Origin: Stappia indica
Lineage (GTDB): Bacteria > Pseudomonadota > Alphaproteobacteria > Rhizobiales > Stappiaceae
Direction: 5' to 3'
Length of the DNA stretch: 64,000 nt
Assembly (NCBI RefSeq): GCF_009789575.1
Contig: NZ_CP046908.1
Coordinates: 2,459,001-2,523,000, forward strand
Each line of letters starts with the position of its first letter. The first letter of the stretch is position 1. The translations under genes were made by a program, and so were the position numbers. Under the pieces are notes generated by a model. It was not told where the DNA came from, searched no databases, and saw only the letters and a program-made list of their open reading frames with translations. This document shows, piece after piece, positions 8,572-16,651 of this stretch.

Positions 8572-9444
8572 TCACGAGGCCGAGAGCAGGATGACGCCCG
8601 CGATCAGCACCGCGCAGCCGGCGAGCCGCCAGGGGCCGACGCTTTCGCGCAGGATCACCATGCCCATCAGGGCGCCGACCATCATCGACATCTCCCGCAA
8701 GGGCGCGACGAGGCTGAGCGGCGCGCCCTCGCTCAGGGCGGCGAGCACCAGGATATAGGACGCCGGCGCCAGCAGCCCGACCCCGACCGCCGTCCACCAG
8801 TGCCCGCGCATCGCCGCCATCGCCTGGCGCGGGCGCGCCAGCACCACGGGCAGCAGCATCAGGAAGCGCAACAGGTTCGACACCCATTCCAGCACCACCG
8901 GCGCGATGCCGAGCGACTTCACCGCCACCGCGTCGACCACCGTGTAGCCGGCTATGAACCCGCCGGTGACCGTGCCCCAGCGCAGGCCCGCCTGGCCGCC
9001 GGGGCGGGTGAAGGCGGCGATCTTCCCTTGCGTCGAGATCAGCAGGATGCCGGCGACCACCAGCAGCAGACCCGCGACCCCCGTGCCGGTCGGCACCTCG
9101 CCCAGCAGCACGAAGGCCCCGAGGCTGGAGAGCATCGGCCCCGTCCCGCGCGCCACCGGATAGACGACCGACAGGTCGGCCACCTGGTAGCCGCGCTGCA
9201 GGCAGAGGCTATAGGCGAGATGGATCAGGCTGCTCAGCACGATGAAGGCGGCGCCCATCGCCGTCCAGGCGATGCCGCCCTCGATCAGCAGGTAGATCAC
9301 CCAGGGCGCATAGGCGATGCAGGCGACGACGTTATAGGCGAAGACGAAGGCCGCGCCGGCATGGGCCGCCCGTTTCGCCAACAGGTTCCAGGTGGCATGG
9401 ATGAAGGATGCGAGAACGACGAGAAGCAGAGAGGCAAGCGTCAT
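8572..9444 (-). CDS. EamA/DMT-superfamily permease
   Basis: A 290-residue, strongly hydrophobic protein with about ten predicted membrane segments in two repeated halves, the layout of EamA (drug/metabolite transporter) proteins. The first half starts LLLVVLASFIHATWNLLAKRA and has VYPVARGTGP; the second half has a matching SLVAPLREMS. The ATG at 9444 has a strong GGGGGTC-type ribosome site. It is on the same strand as the biosynthetic operon, 149 bases upstream of it, so it might export the product. Separate transcription is equally possible because a promoter-like sequence lies in the gap. The substrate cannot be read from sequence. Confidence 0.88.
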   Translation of the reverse strand: MTLASLLLVVLASFIHATWNLLAKRAAHAGAAFVFAYNVVACIAYAPWVIYLLIEGGIAWTAMGAAFIVLSSLIHLAYSLCLQRGYQVADLSVVYPVARGTGPMLSSLGAFVLLGEVPTGTGVAGLLLVVAGILLISTQGKIAAFTRPGGQAGLRWGTVTGGFIAGYTVVDAVAVKSLGIAPVVLEWVSNLLRFLMLLPVVLARPRQAMAAMRGHWWTAVGVGLLAPASYILVLAALSEGAPLSLVAPLREMSMMVGALMGMVILRESVGPWRLAGCAVLIAGVILLSAS

Positions 9445-9574
9445 TGAGACCCCCTTGCGCGGTGCGCGGTTGATCTCGACGTCTCCTCCCCTGGGCTTTT
9501 GTCCCTTGGGTGCAGCCGGGAAACTCCCCCGGTTTCTGCAACGCTCGGTCCTGCGGCGATCTGCCCGGATCCCG

Positions 9575-9648
9575 GGTGTGGTGGATTTGAAATACGCCTC
9601 ATTCTGGCAGCCCCCTCCAGGGCGTATTTCAAATTCGAAAACCACACC
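9575..9648. repeat. Palindromic element A, copy 1 (nested inverted repeat)
   Basis: A perfect 13-base inverted repeat (tttgaaatacgcc at 586-598 of the 9 kb block, its complement at 621-633) lies inside an outer 8-base stem (9575-9582 with 9641-9648). The right part (9617-9643) reappears on the opposite strand at 31885-31911 with about two mismatches in 27 bases. Together with element B next to it, it forms a composite module in the divergent gap between the EamA permease and the Imm11-like gene. The rest of the gap from 9445 to 9871 shows no gene. Confidence 0.85.
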
Positions 9649-9663
9649 GGAAAACTAAACCTG

Positions 9664-9739
9664 CTCGTCACCCTTTTGAATCTGAAGTTCGTACAGAGCA
9701 TGCCGCGAAATGTGACGAACTTCAGATTCGGGTGACGAG
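9664..9739. repeat. Palindromic element B, copy 1 (long hairpin with conserved loop)
   Basis: A 10-base outer stem (ctcgtcaccc, 9664-9673, with 9730-9739) and a 15-base inner stem (9678-9692 with 9715-9729) are separated by a four-base bulge. They enclose a 22-base loop that contains GCATGCCGCGAAA. A related hairpin with the same loop core lies inverted at 31788-31864. Stem positions differ between the copies in a way that keeps pairing. Confidence 0.9.
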
Positions 9740-9871
9740 TTGCCACTCGGTCGATGGCCCATCCTAGCCGGGGCCTGTCCGCCATCGCAACCCGGCTAAG
9801 CAGTTTGCCACCGGAAGATGCGCAACCCTTGCAGGAAAATTCCGGCTGGCTGCACCGGCGACCTCTCGTAT

Positions 9872-10579
9872 ATGAAGACGGGAAGTCTGGTGGGCAACGG
9901 AAGCGGGAGAGACCTATTGGGCGCGGACGGCGGACACCCAAGTGAGCCGTGCATCTGGTTGGTGCAGGGATCTACCGCGCTGGAAAACATGCGTGGTTGG
10001 CGGTCCCGTGAAACACTCGAAAATGACGGAAGAACGCCGGAGCCGATCCTGAAAGCGATGCGGCAGACCGGTGTCGGCTGGTTCCTGCCGCGGGAGAGCT
10101 TTCCGACAGACAATTATCCGCTCCCGAACAGCCATCCGTCTGCACACGAACAGCCTGTGCCACAGATCTTTTCCAACGGCTTCATTTTCCTGGCAGGCGA
10201 AAGCGCCGAGGTGGTGCGGAGCTTCGACATGGGCAAGGGCGCGCTCTATCCCGCGCGCCTGTGGCATCCGGACGGCAAGACCTTGATGCCGGGGGAATTC
10301 TTCTATCTCAGTCAGGGCAACAAGAAGGACGCCCTCCTGCTGGAGAAGAGCGTGAACCTGCGGCAACAACCTGGCACAGGTCGCTGGCACGTATCGATGG
10401 CACGTCCCCAAAAGCCGCTGGCTGTTTTCTCCGAGGCGGCGCTCGAAGGCCCAGATCTTTGGTGGGACGAGTGCATTGCCAGCGATTTCTTCATCAGCGA
10501 CCGGCTGAAGCGCGCGCTCGACAGTCGCGGCCTGTCGGAAGACTGGCACCTCACGCGCTGCCCGGTCGTCTTCGACTGA
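9872..10579 (+). CDS. Imm11-like immunity family protein (orphan)
   Basis: About 235 residues from the ATG at 9872; in-frame starts at 9818 and 9989 are alternatives and none has a convincing ribosome site. The C-terminal half (GKGALYPARLW, FFYLSQGNKKDALL, LEGPDLWWDE, FFISDRLKRAL) matches the general pattern I know for Imm11-type (DUF1629) immunity proteins of polymorphic toxin systems. No toxin gene, Rhs/YD repeats or secretion genes lie nearby, so it looks orphaned. It sits directly beside the palindromic module, with a minus-strand ABC binding protein downstream. Family assignment is by pattern only. Confidence 0.6.
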   Translation: MKTGSLVGNGSGRDLLGADGGHPSEPCIWLVQGSTALENMRGWRSRETLENDGRTPEPILKAMRQTGVGWFLPRESFPTDNYPLPNSHPSAHEQPVPQIFSNGFIFLAGESAEVVRSFDMGKGALYPARLWHPDGKTLMPGEFFYLSQGNKKDALLLEKSVNLRQQPGTGRWHVSMARPQKPLAVFSEAALEGPDLWWDECIASDFFISDRLKRALDSRGLSEDWHLTRCPVVFD

Positions 10580-10609
10580 GACTGCGCCGCTCGGACGGCG
10601 GTGCCCCCC

Positions 10610-10646
10610 AAAAAAAACGCGCGCGAACCAGACAGCCCGCGCGCGC
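10610..10646 (-). terminator. Rho-independent terminator of the ABC binding-protein gene
   Basis: On the minus strand an 8-base CG-alternating stem (10638-10645 with 10618-10625) and a 12-base loop are followed directly by eight T residues (10617-10610). It starts about 40 bases after the stop of the substrate-binding protein gene. Confidence 0.85.
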
Positions 10647-10684
10647 CAGTCGCCATCCCCGCCGGAAGGGCCGGCGGAAGCTGC

Positions 10685-11866
10685 TTACATCTTGCAGTCC
10701 TGGGCCAGGCTGTCCTTGTAGTCCGAGACGACCTTGCGCACGAAGGACGTGGCGTATTTGCCGTCGTCCCGCTTCACCACCGTCAGCATGTGGAAGTCCT
10801 GGATCGGATAGTGGTTGGTGTTGAAGGAGAACTTGCCGCGCACCGAGGCGAATTCGGCCGCCTCCAGCGCCTTGCGCATGGCCTCCTTGTCGTCCGTGTT
10901 GCCGCCGGTCTTCTCCAGCGCGCTGGCGATCAGCAGCGCCGCGTCATAGGACTGGGCGGCATAGGAGCCCGGCACATAGCCGTATTTCTCCTCGAAGGCG
11001 GCGACGAAGGCCTTGTTGGTCTCGTTGTCGAGATCCGGCGCCCAGGAGCCGGCGGACAGGAAGCCGACCGCCGCGTCCTGCTGGCCCGGCAGCGTGGATT
11101 CGTCCGTGGTGAAGACCGAGAGGAACTTCATCTTGTCGGACAGGCCCGCCGCGTCGAACTGCTTGACCAGCCGCACGCCCATGCCGCCCGGCATGAAGGC
11201 GAACAGCGCGTCGGCGCCCGAGGTGGAGATGCGGGCGATCTCTGCCGAGAAGTCCTGATGGCCGAGCGGGGTATAGACCTCGTCCGCCAGCGTGCCGGCA
11301 AAGCCCTGCTTGAAGCCCGCGACATTGTCCTTGCCGGCCTGGTAGTTCGGCACCATGGCGAAGACGTTCTTGAAGCCTTCCTCCGTCGCGATCATGCCGC
11401 TGACTTCGGCCGGCTGGTTGTTCTGGTAGGAGGTGACGAAGAAATACGGGTTGCAGTTGCGCCCGGCGAAGGTCGACGGGCCGGCATTCGGGCTGATCAG
11501 GAAGGTCTCGGCCTCCACCACCGGCTTGAAGATCGCCTGCAGCATGTTCGAGAACACGGTGCCGACGACGAAGTCGACCTGCTCGCGCTCCAGCAGCGAA
11601 CGCGCCTTGAGCAGCGCCACGTCCGGCTTCAGCTCGTCGTCCTCGACGATCAGGCTGACTGGCTGGCCGCCGAGCTGCCCGCCGTTCTGCTCCAGCGCCA
11701 GCTGGAAGCCGTCGACGATCTGCTGGCCGAGCGCGGCCGGCGGGCCCGACAGCGTCACCACCATGCCGATCTTGATGTCCTCGGCCAGTGCCGCCGAGCT
11801 CATCAACGCGCCCAGCGCGACGCCCGCGGCAAGGCCGGTCAGTTTACGCGTCCACGTGCAAGTCAT
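10685..11866 (-). CDS. ABC transporter substrate-binding protein (LivK/Leu-Ile-Val binding type)
   Basis: A 393-residue protein with a classical signal peptide (positively charged N-terminus, hydrophobic core, SSAALAED cleavage region). The mature part begins IKIGMVVTLSGPPAALG and continues with QLALEQNGGQLGG, typical of periplasmic binding proteins for branched-chain amino acids, amides or aromatic acids. ATG at 11866 has GAGGGGA at good spacing; an in-frame ATG two codons earlier (11872) is an alternative. No permease or ATPase gene is next to it, so it is an orphan. It lies 166 bases after the monooxygenase stop on the same strand and may bind the substrate of that putative catabolic operon. 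Confidence 0.9.
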   Translation of the reverse strand: MTCTWTRKLTGLAAGVALGALMSSAALAEDIKIGMVVTLSGPPAALGQQIVDGFQLALEQNGGQLGGQPVSLIVEDDELKPDVALLKARSLLEREQVDFVVGTVFSNMLQAIFKPVVEAETFLISPNAGPSTFAGRNCNPYFFVTSYQNNQPAEVSGMIATEEGFKNVFAMVPNYQAGKDNVAGFKQGFAGTLADEVYTPLGHQDFSAEIARISTSGADALFAFMPGGMGVRLVKQFDAAGLSDKMKFLSVFTTDESTLPGQQDAAVGFLSAGSWAPDLDNETNKAFVAAFEEKYGYVPGSYAAQSYDAALLIASALEKTGGNTDDKEAMRKALEAAEFASVRGKFSFNTNHYPIQDFHMLTVVKRDDGKYATSFVRKVVSDYKDSLAQDCKM

Positions 11867-12032
11867 GGTCATTCCCCTCTTTTCGCCCCTTTGTCGGGGT
11901 CGATTTGCCTCTGGCGGCATCAAGGCGCGCAGCGCCCCTGCCTGCCGTATCGTCCTGCCGGCCTCCCGTCCGCCGGTCTTCTTCTGTCGTCTCTTCTTGT
12001 CGTGTGTCTTCTTGTCGGTTCTGTCTCGTGCC

Positions 12033-13268
12033 TCAGCCCGCCTTGCGCGCGGCAAAGCCAGCCATCTTGGCATATCCTTCGACGATTGCCTTACGGTCCT
12101 CGTAAGACAGCACATGGTCGATATTGTCGAAGCGGCGCGGGCTCAGCCGCTCCACCTCGTCGATCACCCGCTCCGGTCCGCCGCGCCGGTTGGTGCGCAC
12201 CACCTCCGCCGTCTTCGGCAACCGCTCTTCCTCGTAGCGGTACAGCGCCTCGCGCGGATGCTCGGCCGCCGCCATGTGGTCGGCAAGGCACCGTGCATCG
12301 AGGATCGCCTGCGCCGCCCCGTTGGAGCCGACCGGATACATCGGGTGCGCGGCATCGCCGAGCAGCGTCACCCGGCCATGGGTCCAGCGCGGCAGCGGGT
12401 CGCGGTCCGCCATCGGATATTCGAAGATCGTGCCGCTGGCGCGCACCAGCGCCTCCACGTCGAAACCGGGAACCGTGAAGCGCCGCGCATAAGGCAACAC
12501 CCGCGACAGCGGCGCCTGGCGCGACCAGCTCTCGGGCGGCGGCGGCGACACCGAGCCGTCGGCAACGCGCACATTGACCACCCAGTTCATCAGCTGCCGG
12601 CCGTCCTTCGCCGGGGCGATGGGGTAGAGCACCAGCTTGGCGCCGAGACCGCCGGCGATCGCCATGGTCTCGCCGTCCTCCCAGACCGGCCATTCGGCCG
12701 CCCCGCGCCACATCACGACGCCGGCCCAGCTCGGCGGGCCCTCGTTCGGGTAGAAGCGCTTGCGCCCCACGCTGTGGATGCCGTCGGCGCAGATCAGCAC
12801 CTCGCCGCGCAGCGTGCGCGAGGTCACGCCCTCCGCCGCATCGGTGAAATGCGCCGTGACGCCGGCCTCGTCCTGCACGAAGCCGGACAGCCGCAGCCCG
12901 GTCAGCACCGCATCCTTGCCCATCCGCTCCACGGCCGCATCATAAAGCACCTTCTGCAGCCGGCCGCGATGGATCGAGAATTGCGGGAATGTGTGGCCGG
13001 CATGCAGGCCGCGCAGCTCGCGCCACACTTCCTGCCCCTGCCGGGTCAGGTAGCGCAGCTCGCGCGTCCTCAGGCCCACCTCGTCCAGCCGGTCCAGCAG
13101 TCCCAGCCCTGCCAGCTCGGCGATGGAATGCGGCAGCGTGTTGATGCCGACGCCCACCTCGCGCACCTGCGGCGCCTGCTCCACCACCGTTGCCTTGATG
13201 CCGCGCTCGTGCAGCATCAACGCGGTGGTGAGCCCGCCGATGCCTGCGCCCGCGATGAGGACGGTCAT
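12033..13268 (-). CDS. FAD-dependent monooxygenase (aromatic hydroxylase type)
   Basis: 411 residues of the group A flavoprotein monooxygenase family. The N-terminal dinucleotide fold is AGAGIGGLTTALMLHERG. The conserved ADGIHS (DG motif) lies mid-protein, and LLGDAAHPMYPVGSNGAAQA is the GD motif that contacts FAD. It resembles salicylate and 3-hydroxybenzoate 6-hydroxylase-like enzymes, which use NAD(P)H and oxygen to hydroxylate aromatic or heteroaromatic acids. The ATG overlaps the stop of the hydrolase-cupin gene (ATGA), so it belongs to that operon. The substrate is unknown. Confidence 0.9.
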   Translation of the reverse strand: MTVLIAGAGIGGLTTALMLHERGIKATVVEQAPQVREVGVGINTLPHSIAELAGLGLLDRLDEVGLRTRELRYLTRQGQEVWRELRGLHAGHTFPQFSIHRGRLQKVLYDAAVERMGKDAVLTGLRLSGFVQDEAGVTAHFTDAAEGVTSRTLRGEVLICADGIHSVGRKRFYPNEGPPSWAGVVMWRGAAEWPVWEDGETMAIAGGLGAKLVLYPIAPAKDGRQLMNWVVNVRVADGSVSPPPPESWSRQAPLSRVLPYARRFTVPGFDVEALVRASGTIFEYPMADRDPLPRWTHGRVTLLGDAAHPMYPVGSNGAAQAILDARCLADHMAAAEHPREALYRYEEERLPKTAEVVRTNRRGGPERVIDEVERLSPRRFDNIDHVLSYEDRKAIVEGYAKMAGFAARKAG

Positions 13269-14605
13269 TGTCCCGCCCCGCTGTCTTCCGGCGGCAGGAA
13301 GTCGATGGCATGGGCGGCCGACACCGCGACGATCTCGGCCGGATCGGCACCCGGCCCCATGTTGTGCAGCGCCCAGAACAGGTCGTAGAGCTGCAGGGTC
13401 GGCGTCACCCAGAACAGCGTCTTGATGGTGCTGTCCGACTTGTTGAAGATCCCGTGCGGCACGCCGCGCGGCAGCTTGACCAGATCGCCCGGCTCGCCGA
13501 TCACCTCCTGGCCGTCCAGCAGGAAGCTGAAGCGCCCTTCCAGGATATAGAGGAATTCGTCCTGGTCCGGGTGGATATGCGGCGGCACAAAGGTGCCGGG
13601 CGGCAGCGAGGCGTGCCAGGAAAAGCACTCCTCGGTCATCTGCTTGGGCACGTAGGTCTGGCCGAGGATATTCCAGCGGATCTGGTCCAGGCTCTCGCGG
13701 GACTTGACGATACCGGGCTCCATCGCACTCGTTCTCCGTTCTGTCTTGCGCGCGCCCACAGCTCCCGCCGGGGAGCCGACAAAGGCGTCGGTGATCGGCG
13801 ATGCCGGGTCCTTCAGGGCCTCCAGCACCGTGAAATGATTGTGTTCGCCGTCGACATGGGCACGCGCCGGCACGTCCAGCCCGCCCCAGATGTCGGCAAG
13901 CAGCTTCGCCTGGCGGATGAATTCGGGCCGCTCGCCGCCGCCCACCCAGCAGGTCAGGGGCGCTGCCAGCCCCGGCTCGGCGAGCGCGGCGCTCTCGGCC
14001 CGCGCCTCGGCAAGGTCGAGATGCAGCGTGTCGTTCATGCCCGTGTGCAGCAGCGGACGCAGGTCGTGCAGGCCGCTGATCGACAGCGTGTGCTCGATGC
14101 GGTTGCGCACGCCCGCCTCCAGCGGGCTGTCGGCACAGACCATCCGCGTCACCAGATGGCCGCCGGCCGAGTGGCCCGACAGGCGGATCGGCCCCTCCAC
14201 CCGCGCCGCCGCATGGGCGATCGCCCGGGCGATCTGGCCGGTGATCTGCGAGATGCGGGCCTCGGGTGTCAGCGTGTAGCTCGGCAGGCACACGGCCCAG
14301 CCGCGCGCCCGCGCCCCTTCGGCAAAGTCGGTCCAGTAGGACTTGTCGAGCCGCATCCAGTAGCCGCCATGCACGAAGACGGCGAGGCCGCGCGGCGTGC
14401 CTTGCGGCCAGACGATGTCGTAGGTCTCGCGCGGATGCGCGCCATAGGGGATGTCGAGGTCGAGCCGGTGGCCGGCCGCCTGCATGGCGGCGCGGTAGTC
14501 GGCCGCACGCGCGGACCAGAAGCCGGGCAGCTCGTGCGAGTTCGCCACATGGGCCATGTTGGCGAAGGCGTCGTCCCAGTCTCGGGCGGGGGGCAGCAGG
14601 GGCAT
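13265..14605 (-). CDS. Alpha/beta hydrolase fused to a cupin domain
   Basis: A single 446-residue frame joins two domains. Residues 1 to about 285 are an alpha/beta hydrolase of the arylformamidase-like group, with oxyanion-hole segment HGGYW (79-83), nucleophile SGHSAGGH (Ser146) and a late His257. After a short linker, residues from about 295 form a cupin with the metal-binding pattern PPHIHPDQDE and PHGIFNKS. An internal ATG at 13723 begins exactly at the cupin and is preceded by a GGAG-like ribosome site, so a separate cupin could also be made. The cupin is paralogous to the upstream gene at 14749-15192. Read with the monooxygenase, it suggests breakdown of an aromatic amide or N-formyl compound; that is inference. 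Confidence 0.82.
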   Translation of the reverse strand: MPLLPPARDWDDAFANMAHVANSHELPGFWSARAADYRAAMQAAGHRLDLDIPYGAHPRETYDIVWPQGTPRGLAVFVHGGYWMRLDKSYWTDFAEGARARGWAVCLPSYTLTPEARISQITGQIARAIAHAAARVEGPIRLSGHSAGGHLVTRMVCADSPLEAGVRNRIEHTLSISGLHDLRPLLHTGMNDTLHLDLAEARAESAALAEPGLAAPLTCWVGGGERPEFIRQAKLLADIWGGLDVPARAHVDGEHNHFTVLEALKDPASPITDAFVGSPAGAVGARKTERRTSAMEPGIVKSRESLDQIRWNILGQTYVPKQMTEECFSWHASLPPGTFVPPHIHPDQDEFLYILEGRFSFLLDGQEVIGEPGDLVKLPRGVPHGIFNKSDSTIKTLFWVTPTLQLYDLFWALHNMGPGADPAEIVAVSAAHAIDFLPPEDSGAGQ

Positions 14606-14748
14606 GGGTCTCGCGTCTTGGATCTCGGGTGAAGACTGCGGCGGGCGCGGCGGCACAACCTCAGGCGGACCGCCCGCCACCGGGCCAACCAGCCGGGCGA
14701 TCAGGCGGCGCAGCACGCCGCCCGCTTCCCGGCCCGGCGCGTCTATGG

Positions 14749-15192
14749 TCAGGCGCCCTCCGGCGGCGGCAGGAAGTCGACCTCGTGCAGGGCCGACAGG
14801 CGCACCAGCTCGGCCGGGTCCTTCACCCCGTCCAGCACGGTGAACAGCTCGTAGAGCCTGCGCGCCGGCGACACGCCGAAGACGCAGCGCGCGGTTGCGC
14901 CCGAGCGGTTGAAGATGCCGTGGGCGATGCCCATCGGCATGCGCACCGTGTCGCCCGGCCCGGCACGCACCACGTCGTCGCCGAACTCGACCTCCAGATT
15001 GCCCTCGATCAGGTAGATCCATTCGTCCTGGGTCGTGTGGATATGCGGCGGAACGAAAGTCCCGTCCGGGATCGTCGCATGCCAGATGAAGGCATCGTCG
15101 CTCTTCAGCTTGGGCACATAGGTGTGCCCCACCACGTTCCAGGAATGTCCGTTGAGGCCGGTATCGGCCTTTGTCACGCCAGGTTGCATCAT
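14749..15192 (-). CDS. Cupin-domain protein (paralogue of the fused cupin)
   Basis: 147 residues forming one small beta-barrel cupin with the likely metal ligands PPHIHTTQDEW and MGIAHGIFNRS. It closely resembles the cupin half of the next gene (HTYVPK versus QTYVPK; FVPPHIH in both; C-terminal DFLPP in both), so the two arose by duplication. GGAGCCTCA precedes the ATG at 15192. It is the first gene of the operon that continues with the hydrolase-cupin fusion and the FAD monooxygenase. Small cupins of this kind can be dioxygenases, isomerases or binding proteins; the role is unresolved. Confidence 0.87.
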   Translation of the reverse strand: MMQPGVTKADTGLNGHSWNVVGHTYVPKLKSDDAFIWHATIPDGTFVPPHIHTTQDEWIYLIEGNLEVEFGDDVVRAGPGDTVRMPMGIAHGIFNRSGATARCVFGVSPARRLYELFTVLDGVKDPAELVRLSALHEVDFLPPPEGA

Positions 15193-15291
15193 TGAGGCTC
15201 CGTCTGGACAGGGTTTTTTGCGTTCTTGTTCACCCGAGCCTGCACCGGAACCGCAAAATCCCTTATCCAGAAAACGAACGCGTGTTGCGGC

Positions 15292-15314
15292 GAAATATTT
15301 TAGACTTGAAATAT
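15292..15314 (+). promoter_or_regulatory. Direct repeat in the cupin/AraC divergent promoter region
   Basis: GAAATAT occurs at 15292 and again at 15308, a 16-base period, in an AT-rich part of the 176-base gap between the cupin operon and the AraC-type regulator. Tandem direct sites at this spacing are a possible target for an AraC-family protein. No other support. Confidence 0.25.
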
Positions 15315-15368
15315 CAGAAGGAACTTGCGTTGATCATGTCCTGAGAGGCTAAAGCCCCGGGGAACGCC

Positions 15369-16379
15369 ATGACCGCCGAACGGACACTGCCGCCGAGGGA
15401 GTACTTCGCGAGCCATCCGGTGCTGCGCACCAGCGACCTCGACGAGGCCCGCCACCGGGTCGGCCAGAAATTCTGCGACCACCGGCTGGAGATCGGCAAC
15501 CGCCGCTCCAGCCTTTCCGTCCGCCACAACGCGGTGCGCGGGCTGAACCTGTCGGTCAACTATCTCTCCTACGGCGCCGAGGTCAGCATCGATCCGGGCC
15601 TGCTCGGCTCCTTCTATCTCTTCCACCTTCCGCTTTCGGGCCGCACCCGCGTCCAGCATCGCGGCGAGGAGATGATGGCGACGCCCCAGGCGGCGGCGAT
15701 CCTCAATCCGGACCGCACCGCGCGGCTGGACTGGGGCGAAGGCTGCAGCAAGGTCCTGGTGCAGATCGACCGCACCCATCTGGAGAACGTCGCGCGCGAT
15801 CTCGTCGGCGCGCCGCTGCCCGGCCCCGTCCGCTTCGACATGAAGGTCGACCTGACCTCGCCGCAGGGCCGGCAGCTGCACCGCATGGTCACCGCCTGCG
15901 TCGAGGCGGTGGAGGGCGGCCGCCTGTTCCAGCGCCCGCTCGGCGGCGGCGACCTGCGCGCCGAGCACGATCTCGCCCACGCGCTGTTGATGCTCCAGCG
16001 CAGCAACATCACCCACATCATCGAGCGCGCCGACAGCCAGGCGCGCCCGAGGGCGATCCGGCTGGCGCTCGACTACATCCACGCCAATCTCGCCGAGCCG
16101 ATCACGCTGGCCGACATCGCCCGCGCCGCCGGCATCAATGTCCGCACCCTCCAGAAGGGCTTCCAGCGGGTCTTCGGCCTGTCGCCGATGCAGGTGCTGC
16201 GCAATGCCCGCCTCGACACCGCGCATTACCAGCTGCTCGCCCATCGCGATGCGCCCAGCGTGACCGAGGCGGCCTTCTCCTGCGGCTTCTCCCATCTCGG
16301 GCGCTTCTCGCGCGACTACAAGGAGCGCTTCGGTCACTCGCCGAGCGCGCGGCGGAGCTTGTCCCCGGCCAGCGCCTGA
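15369..16379 (+). CDS. AraC-family transcriptional regulator
   Basis: 336 residues. The N-terminal half resembles the AraC-binding-like domain found in NahR/FeaR-type activators (LSVNYLSYGAEVSIDPG, FYLFHLPLSG). The C-terminal 100 residues hold two helix-turn-helix motifs: ITLADIARAAGINVRTLQKGFQ and VTEAAFSCGFSHLGRFSRDYKERFG. It is divergent from the cupin/hydrolase/monooxygenase operon, with 176 bases between, and is the likely local activator responding to the substrate of that pathway. Confidence 0.92.
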   Translation: MTAERTLPPREYFASHPVLRTSDLDEARHRVGQKFCDHRLEIGNRRSSLSVRHNAVRGLNLSVNYLSYGAEVSIDPGLLGSFYLFHLPLSGRTRVQHRGEEMMATPQAAAILNPDRTARLDWGEGCSKVLVQIDRTHLENVARDLVGAPLPGPVRFDMKVDLTSPQGRQLHRMVTACVEAVEGGRLFQRPLGGGDLRAEHDLAHALLMLQRSNITHIIERADSQARPRAIRLALDYIHANLAEPITLADIARAAGINVRTLQKGFQRVFGLSPMQVLRNARLDTAHYQLLAHRDAPSVTEAAFSCGFSHLGRFSRDYKERFGHSPSARRSLSPASA

Positions 16380-16454
16380 GCGCCGACACGCCAGCCCCGA
16401 CACGGCGCGTGTGCAGGATTGAGAGCGGAAACTCGAAATTTCGCGAGATTGAGA

Positions 16455-16474
16455 CGGAATTTTGCAAAATTCCG
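16455..16474. repeat. Perfect 20-base palindrome downstream of the AraC gene
   Basis: The half-site CGGAATTTTG is followed by its exact complement. A smaller palindrome CGAAATTTCG lies at 16434-16443, and GATTGAGA precedes each. They stand in the 272-base gap between the AraC gene and the tRNA. They may be operator sites or part of a weak bidirectional terminator; there is no T-tract. Confidence 0.6.
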
Positions 16475-16581
16475 CGCAAGATCCCGCAACCGCTTGTCCC
16501 CGTCAGGCCCCCGCGCTCCGCCGCGGCGTTCCGCGGCGGCTGCGCCTTGCGCGCTCTCCCTGTCCCCGCTGCGCAATCAAA

Positions 16582-16609
16582 TTGATTTTTGACGTGAGTT
16601 TGCTATCAA
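16582..16609 (+). promoter_or_regulatory. Candidate promoter of tRNA-Arg
   Basis: TTGATT and TATCAA are separated by 16 bases and end about 42 bases before the tRNA. The segment is notably AT-rich compared with its surroundings. Pattern match only. Confidence 0.4.
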
Positions 16610-16651
16610 GCGCGGCGGGAAACATGGTTTTCCCCGCCGCATCGGCAGCAT

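Noticed and set aside
6809-8758. Long plus-strand frame (649 codons) opposite the radical SAM gene
   Set aside because: Shadow of the minus-strand gene, which has the CxxxCxxC motif; high GC makes antisense frames long.
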